The notes below the pieces were generated by a model. That model saw only the letters and a list, made by a program, of their open reading frames with translations. It was not told the origin of the DNA and searched no databases. The position numbers and the translations under genes are program-made. A DNA stretch of 34,802 nucleotides from CAMBRF01 sp964404035 (GTDB lineage Bacteria; Verrucomicrobiota; Kiritimatiellia; CAIKKV01; CAITUY01): positions 1 to 34,802 of the forward strand of contig CAYOIT010000035.1 of the NCBI GenBank assembly GCA_964404035.1, in the 5' to 3' direction. The number at the start of each line of letters is the position of its first letter. The first letter of the stretch is position 1. Below, piece after piece: positions 23,740-32,096 of this stretch.

Positions 23740-24744
23740 GTGAAACAGTACCTTCAGAAACTGATTGAGAAGAAGAATCTCGGCGAACACGAGATGAGTG
23801 AGGCGTTTGACCAGATCATGACGGGCGCCGCCACTCCGGCCCAGTTGGGCGCTTTCCTGGCGGCCTTGCGCATGAAAGGGGAGACCGTCGACGAGATTGC
23901 GGGCGCCAGCAGCTCGATGCGCCGGCATGCTGTCTTTGTCGATCCTCGCGGAAAGCAGGTTGTGGATACCTGTGGCACGGGCGGGGACTCGCTGGGAACT
24001 TTCAATATCTCCACCACGGCGGCTTTTGTCGTGGCGGGCGCGGGCGTGCCGGTGGCCAAACACGGCAATCGGTCCATTACCAGCCGATGCGGGTCGGCCG
24101 ATGTGCTGGCGCAACTCGGGGTTAATCTCGATGCGCCTCCGGAGACGATGGAGGAATGCCTGCAGGAGATCGGAATCGGGTTCCTGTTTGCCCCCAAGCT
24201 GCATCCGGCCATGAAGCATGCCATGGGGCCGCGTCGTGAACTGGGGTTCCGCACGCTGTTCAATCTGCTCGGGCCGTTGAGCAATCCCGCCGGGGCGAAA
24301 TGCCAGGTGGTGGGCGTGTTTGCCCCGGAATTGACCGAGATGTTCGCGGAGGTCTTGCGGCGTCTCGGCAGTAAGCGGGTCTTTGTCGTGCATGGGCATG
24401 ACGGAATGGACGAGATTACCGTCACCGGGACCACGCGGATCAGCGAGTTGCGCGATGGCGCTATCCGCACGTATAACCTCGATCCCTATCAGTTCATCGA
24501 ATCGCTGGCGAAGCCCGAGGAGTTGCATGGGGGCGATCCGGCGGCCAATGCGGAGATCACCCGCGCGGTTTTAGCGGGCGACAAAGGGGCTCGGCGTGAT
24601 ATCGTCTGTCTCAATGCGGCGGCAGGCATTGTGGTCGGCGGCAAGGCGGAGACGTTACTGGAGGGGTTTGCCTTGGCGGCCCAATCGATTGACAGTGGCC
24701 GGGCCATGCAGGCGCTGGTCGGCCTGGTGGAGAGGACGCGGTGA
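23740..24744 (+). CDS. trpD: Anthranilate phosphoribosyltransferase
   Basis: This 334-residue enzyme attaches phosphoribosyl from PRPP to anthranilate. The glycine-rich PRPP motif CGTGGD lies at residues 78-83, and KHGNRSITSRCGSADVL at 107-123 is the other diagnostic segment. It is a separate protein, not fused to trpG as in enteric bacteria. It starts with GTG preceded by GGAGGGA, 25 nt after trpG. Its TGA overlaps the GTG of trpC. Length and motifs are normal for the family. Confidence 0.95.
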   Translation: MKQYLQKLIEKKNLGEHEMSEAFDQIMTGAATPAQLGAFLAALRMKGETVDEIAGASSSMRRHAVFVDPRGKQVVDTCGTGGDSLGTFNISTTAAFVVAGAGVPVAKHGNRSITSRCGSADVLAQLGVNLDAPPETMEECLQEIGIGFLFAPKLHPAMKHAMGPRRELGFRTLFNLLGPLSNPAGAKCQVVGVFAPELTEMFAEVLRRLGSKRVFVVHGHDGMDEITVTGTTRISELRDGAIRTYNLDPYQFIESLAKPEELHGGDPAANAEITRAVLAGDKGARRDIVCLNAAAGIVVGGKAETLLEGFALAAQSIDSGRAMQALVGLVERTR

Positions 24745-25553
24745 AGGTGGAGACAGGGACGGATCATGGTAATGTGTTGACGCGGATCATGCGCGAACGG
24801 CGGCAGGATGCGGTGCGGGCCGAACGACGTGTTCCGCTCAAGGACCTGCTTTGGGAGGCCGAGAAGCGTGCAGAGCATCACAGCCTGGTGGATCGCCTTG
24901 CGGCACGGCCGACGTGCGGCGTCGTGGCCGAGGTGAAGAAAGCCAGCCCCTCCGCCGGTTTGCTGCGCGCCAGCTTTGATCCTGCCGCGCTGGCTCGCGA
25001 GTATGTGCAAGCCGGGGCCATCGGGATTTCGGTGCTCACGGAACCACGCCATTTTCTGGGCTCGGAAGCGGACTTGCGGGCGGTGCGGGCGGTGGTTGAA
25101 GTCCCGATCCTGAGGAAGGACTTCATGAGTGACCCCTATCAATTGGCGGAGGCGGCCGCCTGGGGAGCGGATGTGATCCTGCTGATTGTGGCCGGGCTGG
25201 ATCCTGCGCTTTGCGTGACGCTCTACCGTGAGAGTGTGGCGCTGGGACTGGAAGCCATCGTTGAAGTGCACACCCGCGCCGAACTGGCGACGGCGCTGGC
25301 GTGCGAGGGTGCCATTATCGGTGTGAACAGCCGGAACTTGAAGACGCTGACCACGGACTTGGCGGTGGCCTACGATCTGATCGCGGAGATCCCGGAAGAT
25401 CGTCGCTGCATGGCCGAGAGCGGAATCAAGACGGCGCGTGACTTGAAGTTGTTGAAAGAATCCGGCTATGACGGGTTTCTGATCGGTGAGTCGTTGTTGA
25501 GGCAGCCGTCGCCGGGCGAAGCCTTGAAGAGGTTGATGACGGGCGCATGCTGA
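24741..25553 (+). CDS. trpC: Indole-3-glycerol-phosphate synthase
   Basis: This 270-residue TIM-barrel enzyme closes the ring of CdRP to indole-3-glycerol phosphate. The family motif VVAEVKKASPSAG (Glu64, Lys66) is followed by SVLTEPRHFLGS, VPILRKDFM with the catalytic Lys, EVHTRAE, IGVNSRNLKT and MAESGI. It starts at a GTG overlapping the trpD stop (GTGA). It is a stand-alone protein rather than a TrpC-TrpF fusion. The first 20 residues before the conserved core are slightly variable but normal. Confidence 0.95.
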   Translation: MKVETGTDHGNVLTRIMRERRQDAVRAERRVPLKDLLWEAEKRAEHHSLVDRLAARPTCGVVAEVKKASPSAGLLRASFDPAALAREYVQAGAIGISVLTEPRHFLGSEADLRAVRAVVEVPILRKDFMSDPYQLAEAAAWGADVILLIVAGLDPALCVTLYRESVALGLEAIVEVHTRAELATALACEGAIIGVNSRNLKTLTTDLAVAYDLIAEIPEDRRCMAESGIKTARDLKLLKESGYDGFLIGESLLRQPSPGEALKRLMTGAC

Positions 25554-25561
25554 AGGGATTT

Positions 25562-26197
25562 ATGCTGACGATAAAAATCTGTGGATTGACGACATTGGAT
25601 GACGCGCGATTTGCCGTGGAGCAGGGGGCCACTTACCTGGGATTCGTGCTTTACCGGCAGTCGCCACGCTCGGTGACGCCGAAGCATCTGAACCGGATCA
25701 TCTCGAAACTGCCACGGGGCGTGCGCGCCGTGGGCGTGTTTGTGAACGAGGATCCGGCCGTCGTTCGTCAGGTGGTGGACGATTGCGGGCTGTACGCGAT
25801 TCAGCTGCACGGGGACGAAGCTCCCGAGGGGTTTACGGGGATGCCTGTGCCGATCTGGCGCGCGGTCCGGATGAAGGAGGGCGTGTGGCTCCCGAATCCT
25901 GAAGGCTGGCGACCGGAGTTGTATGTGATGGATGCCGCGAGCGAGGGGTACGGCGGCAGCGGTGTCGCCGTGGATTGGGAGGCGGCGGCGGGGTTTGCCG
26001 CGCAACACCGCTCTCTCCTGGCAGGCGGGCTTACCCCTGAAAACGTGGGAGAGGCGATCGAGAAGGTCCACCCGGCCGGGGTCGATGTCTCCAGCGGCGT
26101 GGAACTCTCGCCGGGACGAAAAGACCATAAGAAGATACTGGAGTTCATCTACGCGGCGCAGAAAGCGGCGAAGTATGCGATGAAGGATGAAGCCTGA
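25562..26197 (+). CDS. trpF: Phosphoribosylanthranilate isomerase
   Basis: This protein of about 211 residues performs the Amadori rearrangement of PRA to CdRP. It shows IKICGLTTLDDA with Cys7 as the general base, GVFVNEDP, IQLHGDE, YVMDAAS with Asp124 as the general acid, GGSGVAVDW, LLAGGLTPENV and GVDVSSGVE. I chose ATG 25562 because the family starts just before KICGLT and GAAGGGA lies directly upstream; an in-frame ATG at 25547 would overlap trpC by 7 nt. The C-terminus carries a short Lys/Ala-rich tail. It lies between trpC and trpB, completing the common-pathway enzymes. Confidence 0.94.
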   Translation: MLTIKICGLTTLDDARFAVEQGATYLGFVLYRQSPRSVTPKHLNRIISKLPRGVRAVGVFVNEDPAVVRQVVDDCGLYAIQLHGDEAPEGFTGMPVPIWRAVRMKEGVWLPNPEGWRPELYVMDAASEGYGGSGVAVDWEAAAGFAAQHRSLLAGGLTPENVGEAIEKVHPAGVDVSSGVELSPGRKDHKKILEFIYAAQKAAKYAMKDEA

Positions 26198-26223
26198 GCG
26201 CAGGTTCAGGCGGGGAGAGGATC

Positions 26224-27459
26224 ATGGCTGAGCACAGGACGGTGGATATGATGCAGGTGCCCGATGCGATGGGGCACTTTGGGATATATGGCGGCCGTTA
26301 CGTCGCGGAGACGTTGATGCCGGCGCTGATTGAAGTGGAGTCGGCGTACCGTTCGGCCCAGGCCGATCCCGGGTTCGAGGCGGAGTTCCGGAGCATGCTA
26401 CGGCATTATGTGGGGCGTCCGTCCCCGCTCTACCTGGCTCCGCGTCTGACCGAGGCCTTCGGGGGGGCGAAAGTCTACCTCAAGCGTGAAGACCTCAACC
26501 ATACCGGGGCCCACAAGATCAACAACACGCTGGGCCAGGCGATTCTGGCGCGCCGCATGGGCAAGCGGAAACTCATGGCCGAGACCGGCGCCGGCCAGCA
26601 TGGCGTGGCGACGGCGACTGTGGCGGCCCGGTTCGGCATGGCCTGCGATGTCTACATGGGCGAGGAGGACATCCGCCGTCAGGCGCCGAACGTCAAACGG
26701 ATGAACCTTCTCGGAGCCCGTGTCATCCCGGTGACCAGCGGGACCCGGACGCTGAAGGATGCCATGAGCGAGGCCATACGGGCCTGGGTGGCTGAAGTGG
26801 AAGAGACCTTCTACGTCATCGGCACCGTGGCCGGACCGCATCCCTATCCGGTGATGGTTCGCGATTTTCAGAGCGTCATCGGACGTGAAGCGCGCGAGCA
26901 GATTCTGGAGCAGGAGCATCGACTGCCGGAGATGGTCATCGCCTGCGTGGGTGGGGGGAGCAATGCGGCGGGTATCTTCTACCCGTTTCTGGGCGACACG
27001 ACCGTCAGGATGGTGGGTGTCGAGGCGGCGGGGCTGGGGCTCGAGACCGGCTTCCATGCGATGAGCATCGGAGCAGGTCGGGCCGGCATTCTGCATGGCA
27101 ACAAGTCCTATGTGCTGCAGGACCGCGAGGGCCAGATTCACAATGCGCATTCGCTCAGTGCCGGGCTGGATTATCCAGGCGTGGGGCCGGAACACGCGCT
27201 ATGGGCCGACCTCAAGCGGGTCGAATACGCCGGCATTACCGACCGCGAGGCGGTCGATGCGTTTCATCAGTTGGCCTTGCTGGAGGGGATCATTCCCGCG
27301 CTGGAGTCGAGCCATGCCCTTGCCGAAGGACGCAAGCGGGCGAAGGCCGTGGGCAGGGACGGGATCATTCTGATCTGTCTGTCGGGCAGGGGGGACAAGG
27401 ATCTGGAGAGCGTGCTTGCCTATGATGAGGAGCACGGCAAGAGGGTGGAGCCGATATGA
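26224..27459 (+). CDS. trpB: Tryptophan synthase beta chain
   Basis: This 411-residue PLP enzyme joins indole and serine to make tryptophan. It begins with FGIYGGRYVAETLMPAL, carries the PLP lysine Lys98 in HTGAHKINNTLGQA, MAETGAGQHGVATATV with the catalytic Glu, and the phosphate-binding loop GGGSNAAG. The sequence is of the TrpB1 type that works with TrpA, which follows immediately with a 4-nt overlap (ATGA). The ribosome-binding site GGGGAGAGG lies a few bases ahead of ATG 26224. No anomalies were seen. Confidence 0.96.
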   Translation: MAEHRTVDMMQVPDAMGHFGIYGGRYVAETLMPALIEVESAYRSAQADPGFEAEFRSMLRHYVGRPSPLYLAPRLTEAFGGAKVYLKREDLNHTGAHKINNTLGQAILARRMGKRKLMAETGAGQHGVATATVAARFGMACDVYMGEEDIRRQAPNVKRMNLLGARVIPVTSGTRTLKDAMSEAIRAWVAEVEETFYVIGTVAGPHPYPVMVRDFQSVIGREAREQILEQEHRLPEMVIACVGGGSNAAGIFYPFLGDTTVRMVGVEAAGLGLETGFHAMSIGAGRAGILHGNKSYVLQDREGQIHNAHSLSAGLDYPGVGPEHALWADLKRVEYAGITDREAVDAFHQLALLEGIIPALESSHALAEGRKRAKAVGRDGIILICLSGRGDKDLESVLAYDEEHGKRVEPI

Positions 27460-28235
27460 ACCGCATTGGACGCACATTCGAGCGACTTCAGAGCGAAGGG
27501 CGCAAAGCACTGGTCGGTTTTCTGATGGCCGGCGATCCGGACCTGCGCGCTTCCGAACAAGACTGCCGTACGGTGCTCGACAACGGGGTGGACATCCTCG
27601 AACTAGGGGTTCCCTTTTCCGACCCCACCGCGGATGGACCTGTGATCCAGGCCGCCGGGCAGCGGGCCCTGGCGGCGGGGACGACCCTTGATCAGGTGCT
27701 GGGAATGGCGGCCCGTCTGCGCAATGACTATGAGGCGCCGATTGTCCTCTTCGGTTACGTCAATCCGCTGTTCAGCCATGGTTATGCGAGGGTCTGCGAG
27801 GAGGCGGCCGGGGCAGGGGTGGATGCCTTGCTGGTGGTCGATCTGCCGTTCGAAGAGAGCGGCGAGCTGCGCGAGCCGCTGGACCGGAACGGGCTGGATT
27901 TCATCACGCTGGTCGCTCCGACAACACCGGAGAACCGGTTGCGGATGATCCTTAAGGAGGCCCGGGGCTTTGTGTATTACATCATGGTCAAGGGCGTCAC
28001 CGGGACACGGGCGGCCCTGGCCGGGGATGTGTCGCAGCATCTGGCACGGCTGAAGAGATGCACCACACTGCCGGTGGCCGCCGGCTTTGGCGTCAGCAGC
28101 GGGCTGCAGGCCCGTGAGGCGGCTCAGTATGCCGAGGGGGTTGTGGTGGGCAGTGCCTTGGTGAAAGCGGCCCAGGAAAAACGCCTGGCCGAGTTCGTTC
28201 GCGAACTCCGCCAGGCGTTGGACTCATCCGGTTGA
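27456..28235 (+). CDS. trpA: Tryptophan synthase alpha chain
   Basis: This 259-residue TIM-barrel subunit cleaves indole-3-glycerol phosphate to indole, which passes through a tunnel to TrpB. The catalytic residues fall at the classical positions, Glu49 in ILELGVPFSDP and Asp60 in PTADGP. Further motifs are FITLVAPTTPENR, YYIMVKGVTG and VAAGFGVSS. It is the last gene of the operon. Its 3' end (codons for EKRLAEFVRELRQAL) also contains a near-perfect 16-bp hairpin that, read on the other strand, ends in a U-tract and can act as terminator for the convergent sugar genes. The gene stops 8 nt from that convergent gene. Confidence 0.96.
   Translation: MNRIGRTFERLQSEGRKALVGFLMAGDPDLRASEQDCRTVLDNGVDILELGVPFSDPTADGPVIQAAGQRALAAGTTLDQVLGMAARLRNDYEAPIVLFGYVNPLFSHGYARVCEEAAGAGVDALLVVDLPFEESGELREPLDRNGLDFITLVAPTTPENRLRMILKEARGFVYYIMVKGVTGTRAALAGDVSQHLARLKRCTTLPVAAGFGVSSGLQAREAAQYAEGVVVGSALVKAAQEKRLAEFVRELRQALDSSG
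28177..28218 (-). terminator. Intrinsic terminator of the minus-strand sugar genes, inside trpA
   Basis: ACGCCTGGC (28181-28189) pairs with 28210-28218, and after one C-C mismatch GAGTTCG (28191-28197) pairs with CGAACTC (28202-28208) around a TTCG loop. Read on the minus strand, the 16-bp stem is followed by TTTTT (28177-28181), the form of a Rho-independent terminator. It lies 26 nt beyond the stop of the minus-strand dehydrogenase gene and within trpA codons. Confidence 0.72.
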
Positions 28236-28239
28236 CGGG

Positions 28240-28256
28240 GCGCCTATTTGAGGCGC
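28240..28256. repeat. Small inverted repeat between convergent stops
   Basis: GCGCCT (28240-28245) and AGGCGC (28251-28256) flank a 5-nt loop and overlap the stop of the minus-strand dehydrogenase gene. No T-tract follows on either strand, so a terminator role for trpA is doubtful. Confidence 0.35.
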
Positions 28257-29299
28257 ACTTCCTTGCCGCTGGCCGAGGACGCATACACGGCGTCCAGGAT
28301 GCGCTGAACCACCAGCGATTGGTCCATCGTGCAGAGCGGTTTGTCCTTGCCGAGAATGGCGTCAAGCCAGTTGGCCTGACGGTTCTCGTAGCGGTGTGGA
28401 ATCTTTACGTTCTGAGGGGCCACCACCTCGTACTCACCCGTCCGCTTGGCCTGGCGGAAGAGCTTGAGGGGGGCGAGTGAGGCACCGGCTTTGGTTCCGT
28501 AGAGCTCCACGTTATTGCGATCACCCTGTTCCTGGTGAAGGACCCAGGAGACGTTCAGTTCCAACGTTGCCTGGTTGCGGAACTTGATGAGGGCGGTGGC
28601 GAAATCCTCGACATCGAACTTGAGCTTGGCATTGCGGTCGGATTTGCCCCAGCCGCCTTCGCCGATGCCCCGATGTCCGAACTTGCCATAGACCTGTCCG
28701 CTGACCGAGACGGGTTCCCAGTTGTCGATCAGGTGCAGGGCGAGGTCCAGGAAGTGCACGCCGATATCCAGCATGCAGCCGCCGCCGGAAAGCTGCTTGT
28801 TGACGAACCAGGTCCCGAACTTGGGGGAGCCCGCGCGGCGATACCAGAACGCCTTGGTATGATAGATTTCGCCCAGTTCGCCGCGGTCGACGATGGCCTT
28901 CAGCGACTGCGAGTCCTGGCGATAGCGCTGGTTCATGCCGAGCATGAGGACTTTCTTGCTGCGTTTGGCGGTATCCACCACCTGCTTCGCCTCCGCGTAG
29001 CTCAAAGCAAAAGGCTTGTCGAGCAGGACATGCTTGCCGGCCTGGAGCGCAGCCAGACTGACGGGCGCGTGAAGCGCGTTGGGCAGGGCGATGGCGACGG
29101 CATCCAGATCGGGATCCGCCACGAGGTCCTGCCACTTTTCATAGGTCTTGGCGATGGAGTGCTTCTTCTGGAGAGCGTCCCGACGTTCGGGGTTGATCTC
29201 GGCCACGGCCGCCACGGCGGCGCCGGCGTAGCGGTTAATGGCGCCACAGTGATCGTCGGCGATGGCGCCGGCACCAATCATTCCTACTTTGATGGTCAT
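28244..29299 (-). CDS. Gfo/Idh/MocA-family oxidoreductase
   Basis: This 351-residue protein starts with VGMIGAGAIADDH (Rossmann fold). It carries the catalytic-lysine motif as VLLDKPFALS (Asp94-Lys95-Pro96, a DKP variant of the usual EKP), and has GGGCMLDIGVHFLDLAL in the substrate-binding half. It probably oxidises a sugar or sugar acid with NAD(P). ATG 29299 follows AGGAAA with 8-nt spacing; an open frame to 29497 lies in the upstream gene and is not needed. It is the second gene of a two-gene unit with the isomerase upstream, a frequent pairing in sugar-rich catabolic loci of PVC bacteria. It shares only family resemblance with the dehydrogenase at 13890-14915. Confidence 0.88.
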   Translation of the reverse strand: MTIKVGMIGAGAIADDHCGAINRYAGAAVAAVAEINPERRDALQKKHSIAKTYEKWQDLVADPDLDAVAIALPNALHAPVSLAALQAGKHVLLDKPFALSYAEAKQVVDTAKRSKKVLMLGMNQRYRQDSQSLKAIVDRGELGEIYHTKAFWYRRAGSPKFGTWFVNKQLSGGGCMLDIGVHFLDLALHLIDNWEPVSVSGQVYGKFGHRGIGEGGWGKSDRNAKLKFDVEDFATALIKFRNQATLELNVSWVLHQEQGDRNNVELYGTKAGASLAPLKLFRQAKRTGEYEVVAPQNVKIPHRYENRQANWLDAILGKDKPLCTMDQSLVVQRILDAVYASSASGKEVRLK

Positions 29300-29361
29300 G
29301 CTTTTGTTTCCTGAAGAGGTTGGGCAAGGGCCGTTTTGCCCGTGCCACGGTAAGGGTGGAT

Positions 29362-30102
29362 TTAGCGTCCGAGTTTGCGGATGTTTTCGATACAGGTCTT
29401 GGCGCTCTCCATCGGGCCGATGGCGAACTGCTCCTGCTCGACGATGTACCATTTCACGACGGTTTCCTTCTCGAGGATGTCGAAGATCTCCGCCCATTTC
29501 ACCGAGCCTTCGCCCACGGCGGCTTTGGGATTGTTCGGGCTGAACTCCTTCACATGCACGGCCTCGAGGCGCTTGCTGTACTTGCGCAGAATGGCGGGCA
29601 CATCCTGCCCGGCGCAGGTCGCCCAGCCGATGTCCAACTGCACCAGGAAGTCCGTCGGCGTCTCGGCGAACATGCGGTCAAACTTGGTCACGCCGTTTTC
29701 GAGATCAAACTCGTGGGTGTGGTTGTGGAAACCGACACGCATCCCGGCCGCCTTGGCACGCACGTGCGCCGCGTTCAGACGGGCAATGGTCTGGGTCATG
29801 TTGGCCAGGTCGGCGCCGGGAACAATCAGGCGATCATTGCCGAGGATCTTGTTCATGGCAACGGTCTGGTTGAAGGCGTCGCCTTCCAAGGCGTCCAACC
29901 CAAGATGCGCGCCCGCACAACGCAGACCGCATTCATCGAGCAGCTTGCGCAGGGCGGTGCCGTCGAGGCCGTAGTAACCGGCGAATTCGACGCCCTCGTA
30001 TCCCATGGCGGCGACCTTGCGCAGTGTTCCCGGAACGTCCTTGGGCGCGACGTCACGCAAGGAATACAGTTGGATGGCGACGGGTATCTTGTTTTTCGGC
30101 AT
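29362..30102 (-). CDS. Sugar phosphate isomerase/epimerase (xylose-isomerase-like TIM barrel)
   Basis: This 246-residue protein opens IPVAIQLYSLRDVAPKDVPG, the usual start of this AP-endonuclease-2 superfamily branch. Likely metal ligands are Glu in GYEGVEFAGYYG, Asp in LVQLDIGW, His in GFHNHTHEFD and a C-terminal Glu (WYIVEQEQ). Members isomerise or epimerise keto sugars such as hydroxypyruvate, inosose or xylulose derivatives; the substrate here is not known. AGGAGAG precedes ATG 30102. It is first in a unit with the Gfo/Idh/MocA gene 62 nt downstream. The two probably act in sequence on an oxidised and isomerised sugar. Confidence 0.87.
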   Translation of the reverse strand: MPKNKIPVAIQLYSLRDVAPKDVPGTLRKVAAMGYEGVEFAGYYGLDGTALRKLLDECGLRCAGAHLGLDALEGDAFNQTVAMNKILGNDRLIVPGADLANMTQTIARLNAAHVRAKAAGMRVGFHNHTHEFDLENGVTKFDRMFAETPTDFLVQLDIGWATCAGQDVPAILRKYSKRLEAVHVKEFSPNNPKAAVGEGSVKWAEIFDILEKETVVKWYIVEQEQFAIGPMESAKTCIENIRKLGR

Positions 30103-30151
30103 GTCTATCTCTCCTGAATACAGGTTGTTGAAGTGTTACAGGCACCCGGCA

Positions 30152-30167
30152 CGGCCGCCAGCGGCCG
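30152..30167. repeat. Short palindrome upstream of the isomerase gene
   Basis: CGGCCGC (30152-30158) and GCGGCCG (30161-30167) are perfect reverse complements with a 2-nt gap, about 50 bp upstream of the minus-strand start at 30102. It could be an operator for the sugar genes, but GC-rich palindromes of this size occur by chance. Confidence 0.35.
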
Positions 30168-30195
30168 ATCACGGGACGCCCACTCTTTTACTGCG

Positions 30196-30224
30196 TTGAC
30201 ACTAGATCAAAGTGCGCCCATAAA
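30196..30224 (+). promoter_or_regulatory. Promoter of the 3D-lipoprotein operon
   Basis: A perfect TTGACA (30196-30201), a 17-nt spacer and CATAAA (30219-30224, 4 of 6) lie about 76 nt before ATG 30300. A small hairpin, AGGATC-cggaa-GATCCT (30263-30279), falls in the predicted leader. Confidence 0.5.
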
Positions 30225-30299
30225 ACAACAAAAACAATGCGTTTTGTGGACCTCAGAAGTGCAGGATCCGGAAGATCCTAGTGGGCAGGCTTGATTCAA

Positions 30300-30749
30300 A
30301 TGGATGTCGTGATGCGATGGCGATCGTGGTTTGGCATTGGCCTGGTGGCGCTTGTTGTGACGGGGTGCGTCAGCATCCGCCCGCCGCGCGGATCGCATCC
30401 TGTGGAACGTCGTCTTCTGACGACGGGCTATTGTCCGTGTCGGCAATGCTGCGGGTGGGGAAGGAATTGGCTGGGGCGTCCCGTGTATGCGGCCGGTCCA
30501 CTGAAGGGACAAAGGAAGGTCCTGGGAATGACGGCCAGCGGGTCACAGGCACGGCATGGCACCGTCGCCGCCGATACTCTGCGGTATCCGTTTGGAACCA
30601 TTCTCTACATCGAAGGGTATGGCTACGGGCGGGTTGAAGACCGTGGTGGCGCCATCAAAGGAGATCACATTGACCTTTTTTTCAAGTCTCATGAGAAGGC
30701 TTTGGAGTGGGGCCGTCGCCATAAGCGGGTATTGATCTGGTTCCGATAA
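30300..30749 (+). CDS. 3D-domain lipoprotein
   Basis: This 149-residue protein has lipobox VVTGC (Cys23) and a 3D (three-aspartate) domain, the double-psi barrel also found in MltA lytic transglycosylases. It has TTGYCPCRQCCGWGR, then TASGSQARHGTVAADTLRYP with Asp92, YPFGTILYIEGYG and VEDRGGAIKGDHIDLFF with Asp114 and Asp122/Asp125. It is probably anchored in the outer membrane and may act on or bind peptidoglycan. The cysteine-rich CPCRQCC motif is a usual feature of stand-alone 3D proteins. TTG 30291 and ATG 30312 are alternative starts; none has a strong ribosome-binding site. It precedes the DUF2157 gene by 18 nt. Confidence 0.82.
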   Translation: MDVVMRWRSWFGIGLVALVVTGCVSIRPPRGSHPVERRLLTTGYCPCRQCCGWGRNWLGRPVYAAGPLKGQRKVLGMTASGSQARHGTVAADTLRYPFGTILYIEGYGYGRVEDRGGAIKGDHIDLFFKSHEKALEWGRRHKRVLIWFR

Positions 30750-30767
30750 GTGAAAGGAGGGCTGCTT

Positions 30768-32096
30768 GTGACTAAGAAGAACCTGAATGCGTGGATGCGC
30801 GGTGAGATCAAGGATTGGGAGCAGGAAGGGTTGATCTCCGGGAGTCAGGCTGAACAGCTGGCGGTTCGCTATCCCCTGGCCGGGGCGAGCCTGCCCTGGG
30901 GGGCGATCGTTTTCTCCAGTCTCGGTGCGGTGATCGTTGGCCTCGGGGTGATTCTGCTGCTGGCGTACAATTGGGCCGCCCTCCCGAAGTTTGGGAAACT
31001 GGGCATTATTCTGGCCGCCCTGGTCGGGACCCACGCCGTGGGGATCAAGTTTGTGCTCGGCGACCAACGGTACCGCGCGTTGGGCGAGGGGATTGGTCTG
31101 CTTGGAACGATGCTGTTCGGCGCGGGGATTTTCCTGGTGGCCCAGATTTACCATATCGACGAACACTTCCCGAACGCGTTCCTCATCTGGGCGGTCGGCG
31201 CGCTTCTGATGGGGCTGGCCCTTCAGTCCATCCCCCAGGCGATTCTGGCGGCGGTCTTGTTGACCGTCTGGAGCGGCACCGAGCGGTTGGCCTTTGATTG
31301 CCCGATGTGGATGGCCCCGGTGGTGGTGGCCCTGGTACTGGCGCCTCAGGCCTATGTGAAGCGGTCGCGAGTCCTGACCGCCGTGGTGATCCCTGCATTC
31401 CTGCTCTGTTACGCGTTTGCGTTGCCGAGCGGCTACCACTCGCCCTGGTTGACCTTTTCAACACTGCTGAGCCTGTCGGCGATCCTGATCGCCAAGTCAT
31501 ACCTGGTGCGGCAGTTCGGGACGTTTCGTGAATCCGGCGCTGTCCTGGGGGTGTATGGATGGGCGGTCTTCTTCCTGATGCTTTTCCTGATGAGTTTCCC
31601 GGGGATGGCGCGAACATTTTTCGATTGGAAACGGGACGAGCTGGCCTGGGAGCATTACGTCTATTGGATCATTCCGCTCGCGGGATGCCTGTCCACCTGG
31701 TTATTGGTCGCGCGTGAGGAGCTGCTGGGAGCGCTGACGCGTGAGTCGGATGATCCGGGCTTGGAACTCTACCTGGTTCCGCTGACCGTCATCCTGGGGC
31801 TTTGCGATATCTTCTATCTCCGGCACGTCGGGGGGTGGGCGGTGGCCGGGCCGTTCAATCTGGTCCTGATCGGGCTTGCGGCGGCGCTGATGGCACAGGG
31901 CTGCCGGGAGGGATTGATGAAACCCACTTTTCTGGGCTCCCTGTTGTTGGTGGCCGTCGTGGTGGCTCGCTACTTTGATCTTTTCGAGAGTCTTCTCGTA
32001 AGAGGTCTCGTATTTCTGGGTGTGGGCGCGATATTGCTGACCGAAGGCGTCCTGTATGCAAGGTCGCGACGCCAGAAGACGGGAGGGAGGACCTGA
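30768..32096 (+). CDS. DUF2157 multi-pass membrane protein
   Basis: This 442-residue protein has an N-terminal soluble stretch with the DUF2157 pattern (WEQEGLISGSQAEQLAVRYP), then about 12 hydrophobic segments spread to the C-terminus (for example GAVIVGLGVILLLAYNWAAL, LGTMLFGAGIFLVAQIYHI). Function is unknown. The GTG at 30768 is chosen because AAAGGAGG (30753-30760) lies 7 nt ahead; the frame opens with another GTG at 30750. Its stop overlaps the next gene's ATG by one base (TGATG). DUF2157 genes very often adjoin GDYXXLXY genes, as here, so the two probably form one membrane unit. Confidence 0.85.
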   Translation: MTKKNLNAWMRGEIKDWEQEGLISGSQAEQLAVRYPLAGASLPWGAIVFSSLGAVIVGLGVILLLAYNWAALPKFGKLGIILAALVGTHAVGIKFVLGDQRYRALGEGIGLLGTMLFGAGIFLVAQIYHIDEHFPNAFLIWAVGALLMGLALQSIPQAILAAVLLTVWSGTERLAFDCPMWMAPVVVALVLAPQAYVKRSRVLTAVVIPAFLLCYAFALPSGYHSPWLTFSTLLSLSAILIAKSYLVRQFGTFRESGAVLGVYGWAVFFLMLFLMSFPGMARTFFDWKRDELAWEHYVYWIIPLAGCLSTWLLVAREELLGALTRESDDPGLELYLVPLTVILGLCDIFYLRHVGGWAVAGPFNLVLIGLAAALMAQGCREGLMKPTFLGSLLLVAVVVARYFDLFESLLVRGLVFLGVGAILLTEGVLYARSRRQKTGGRT

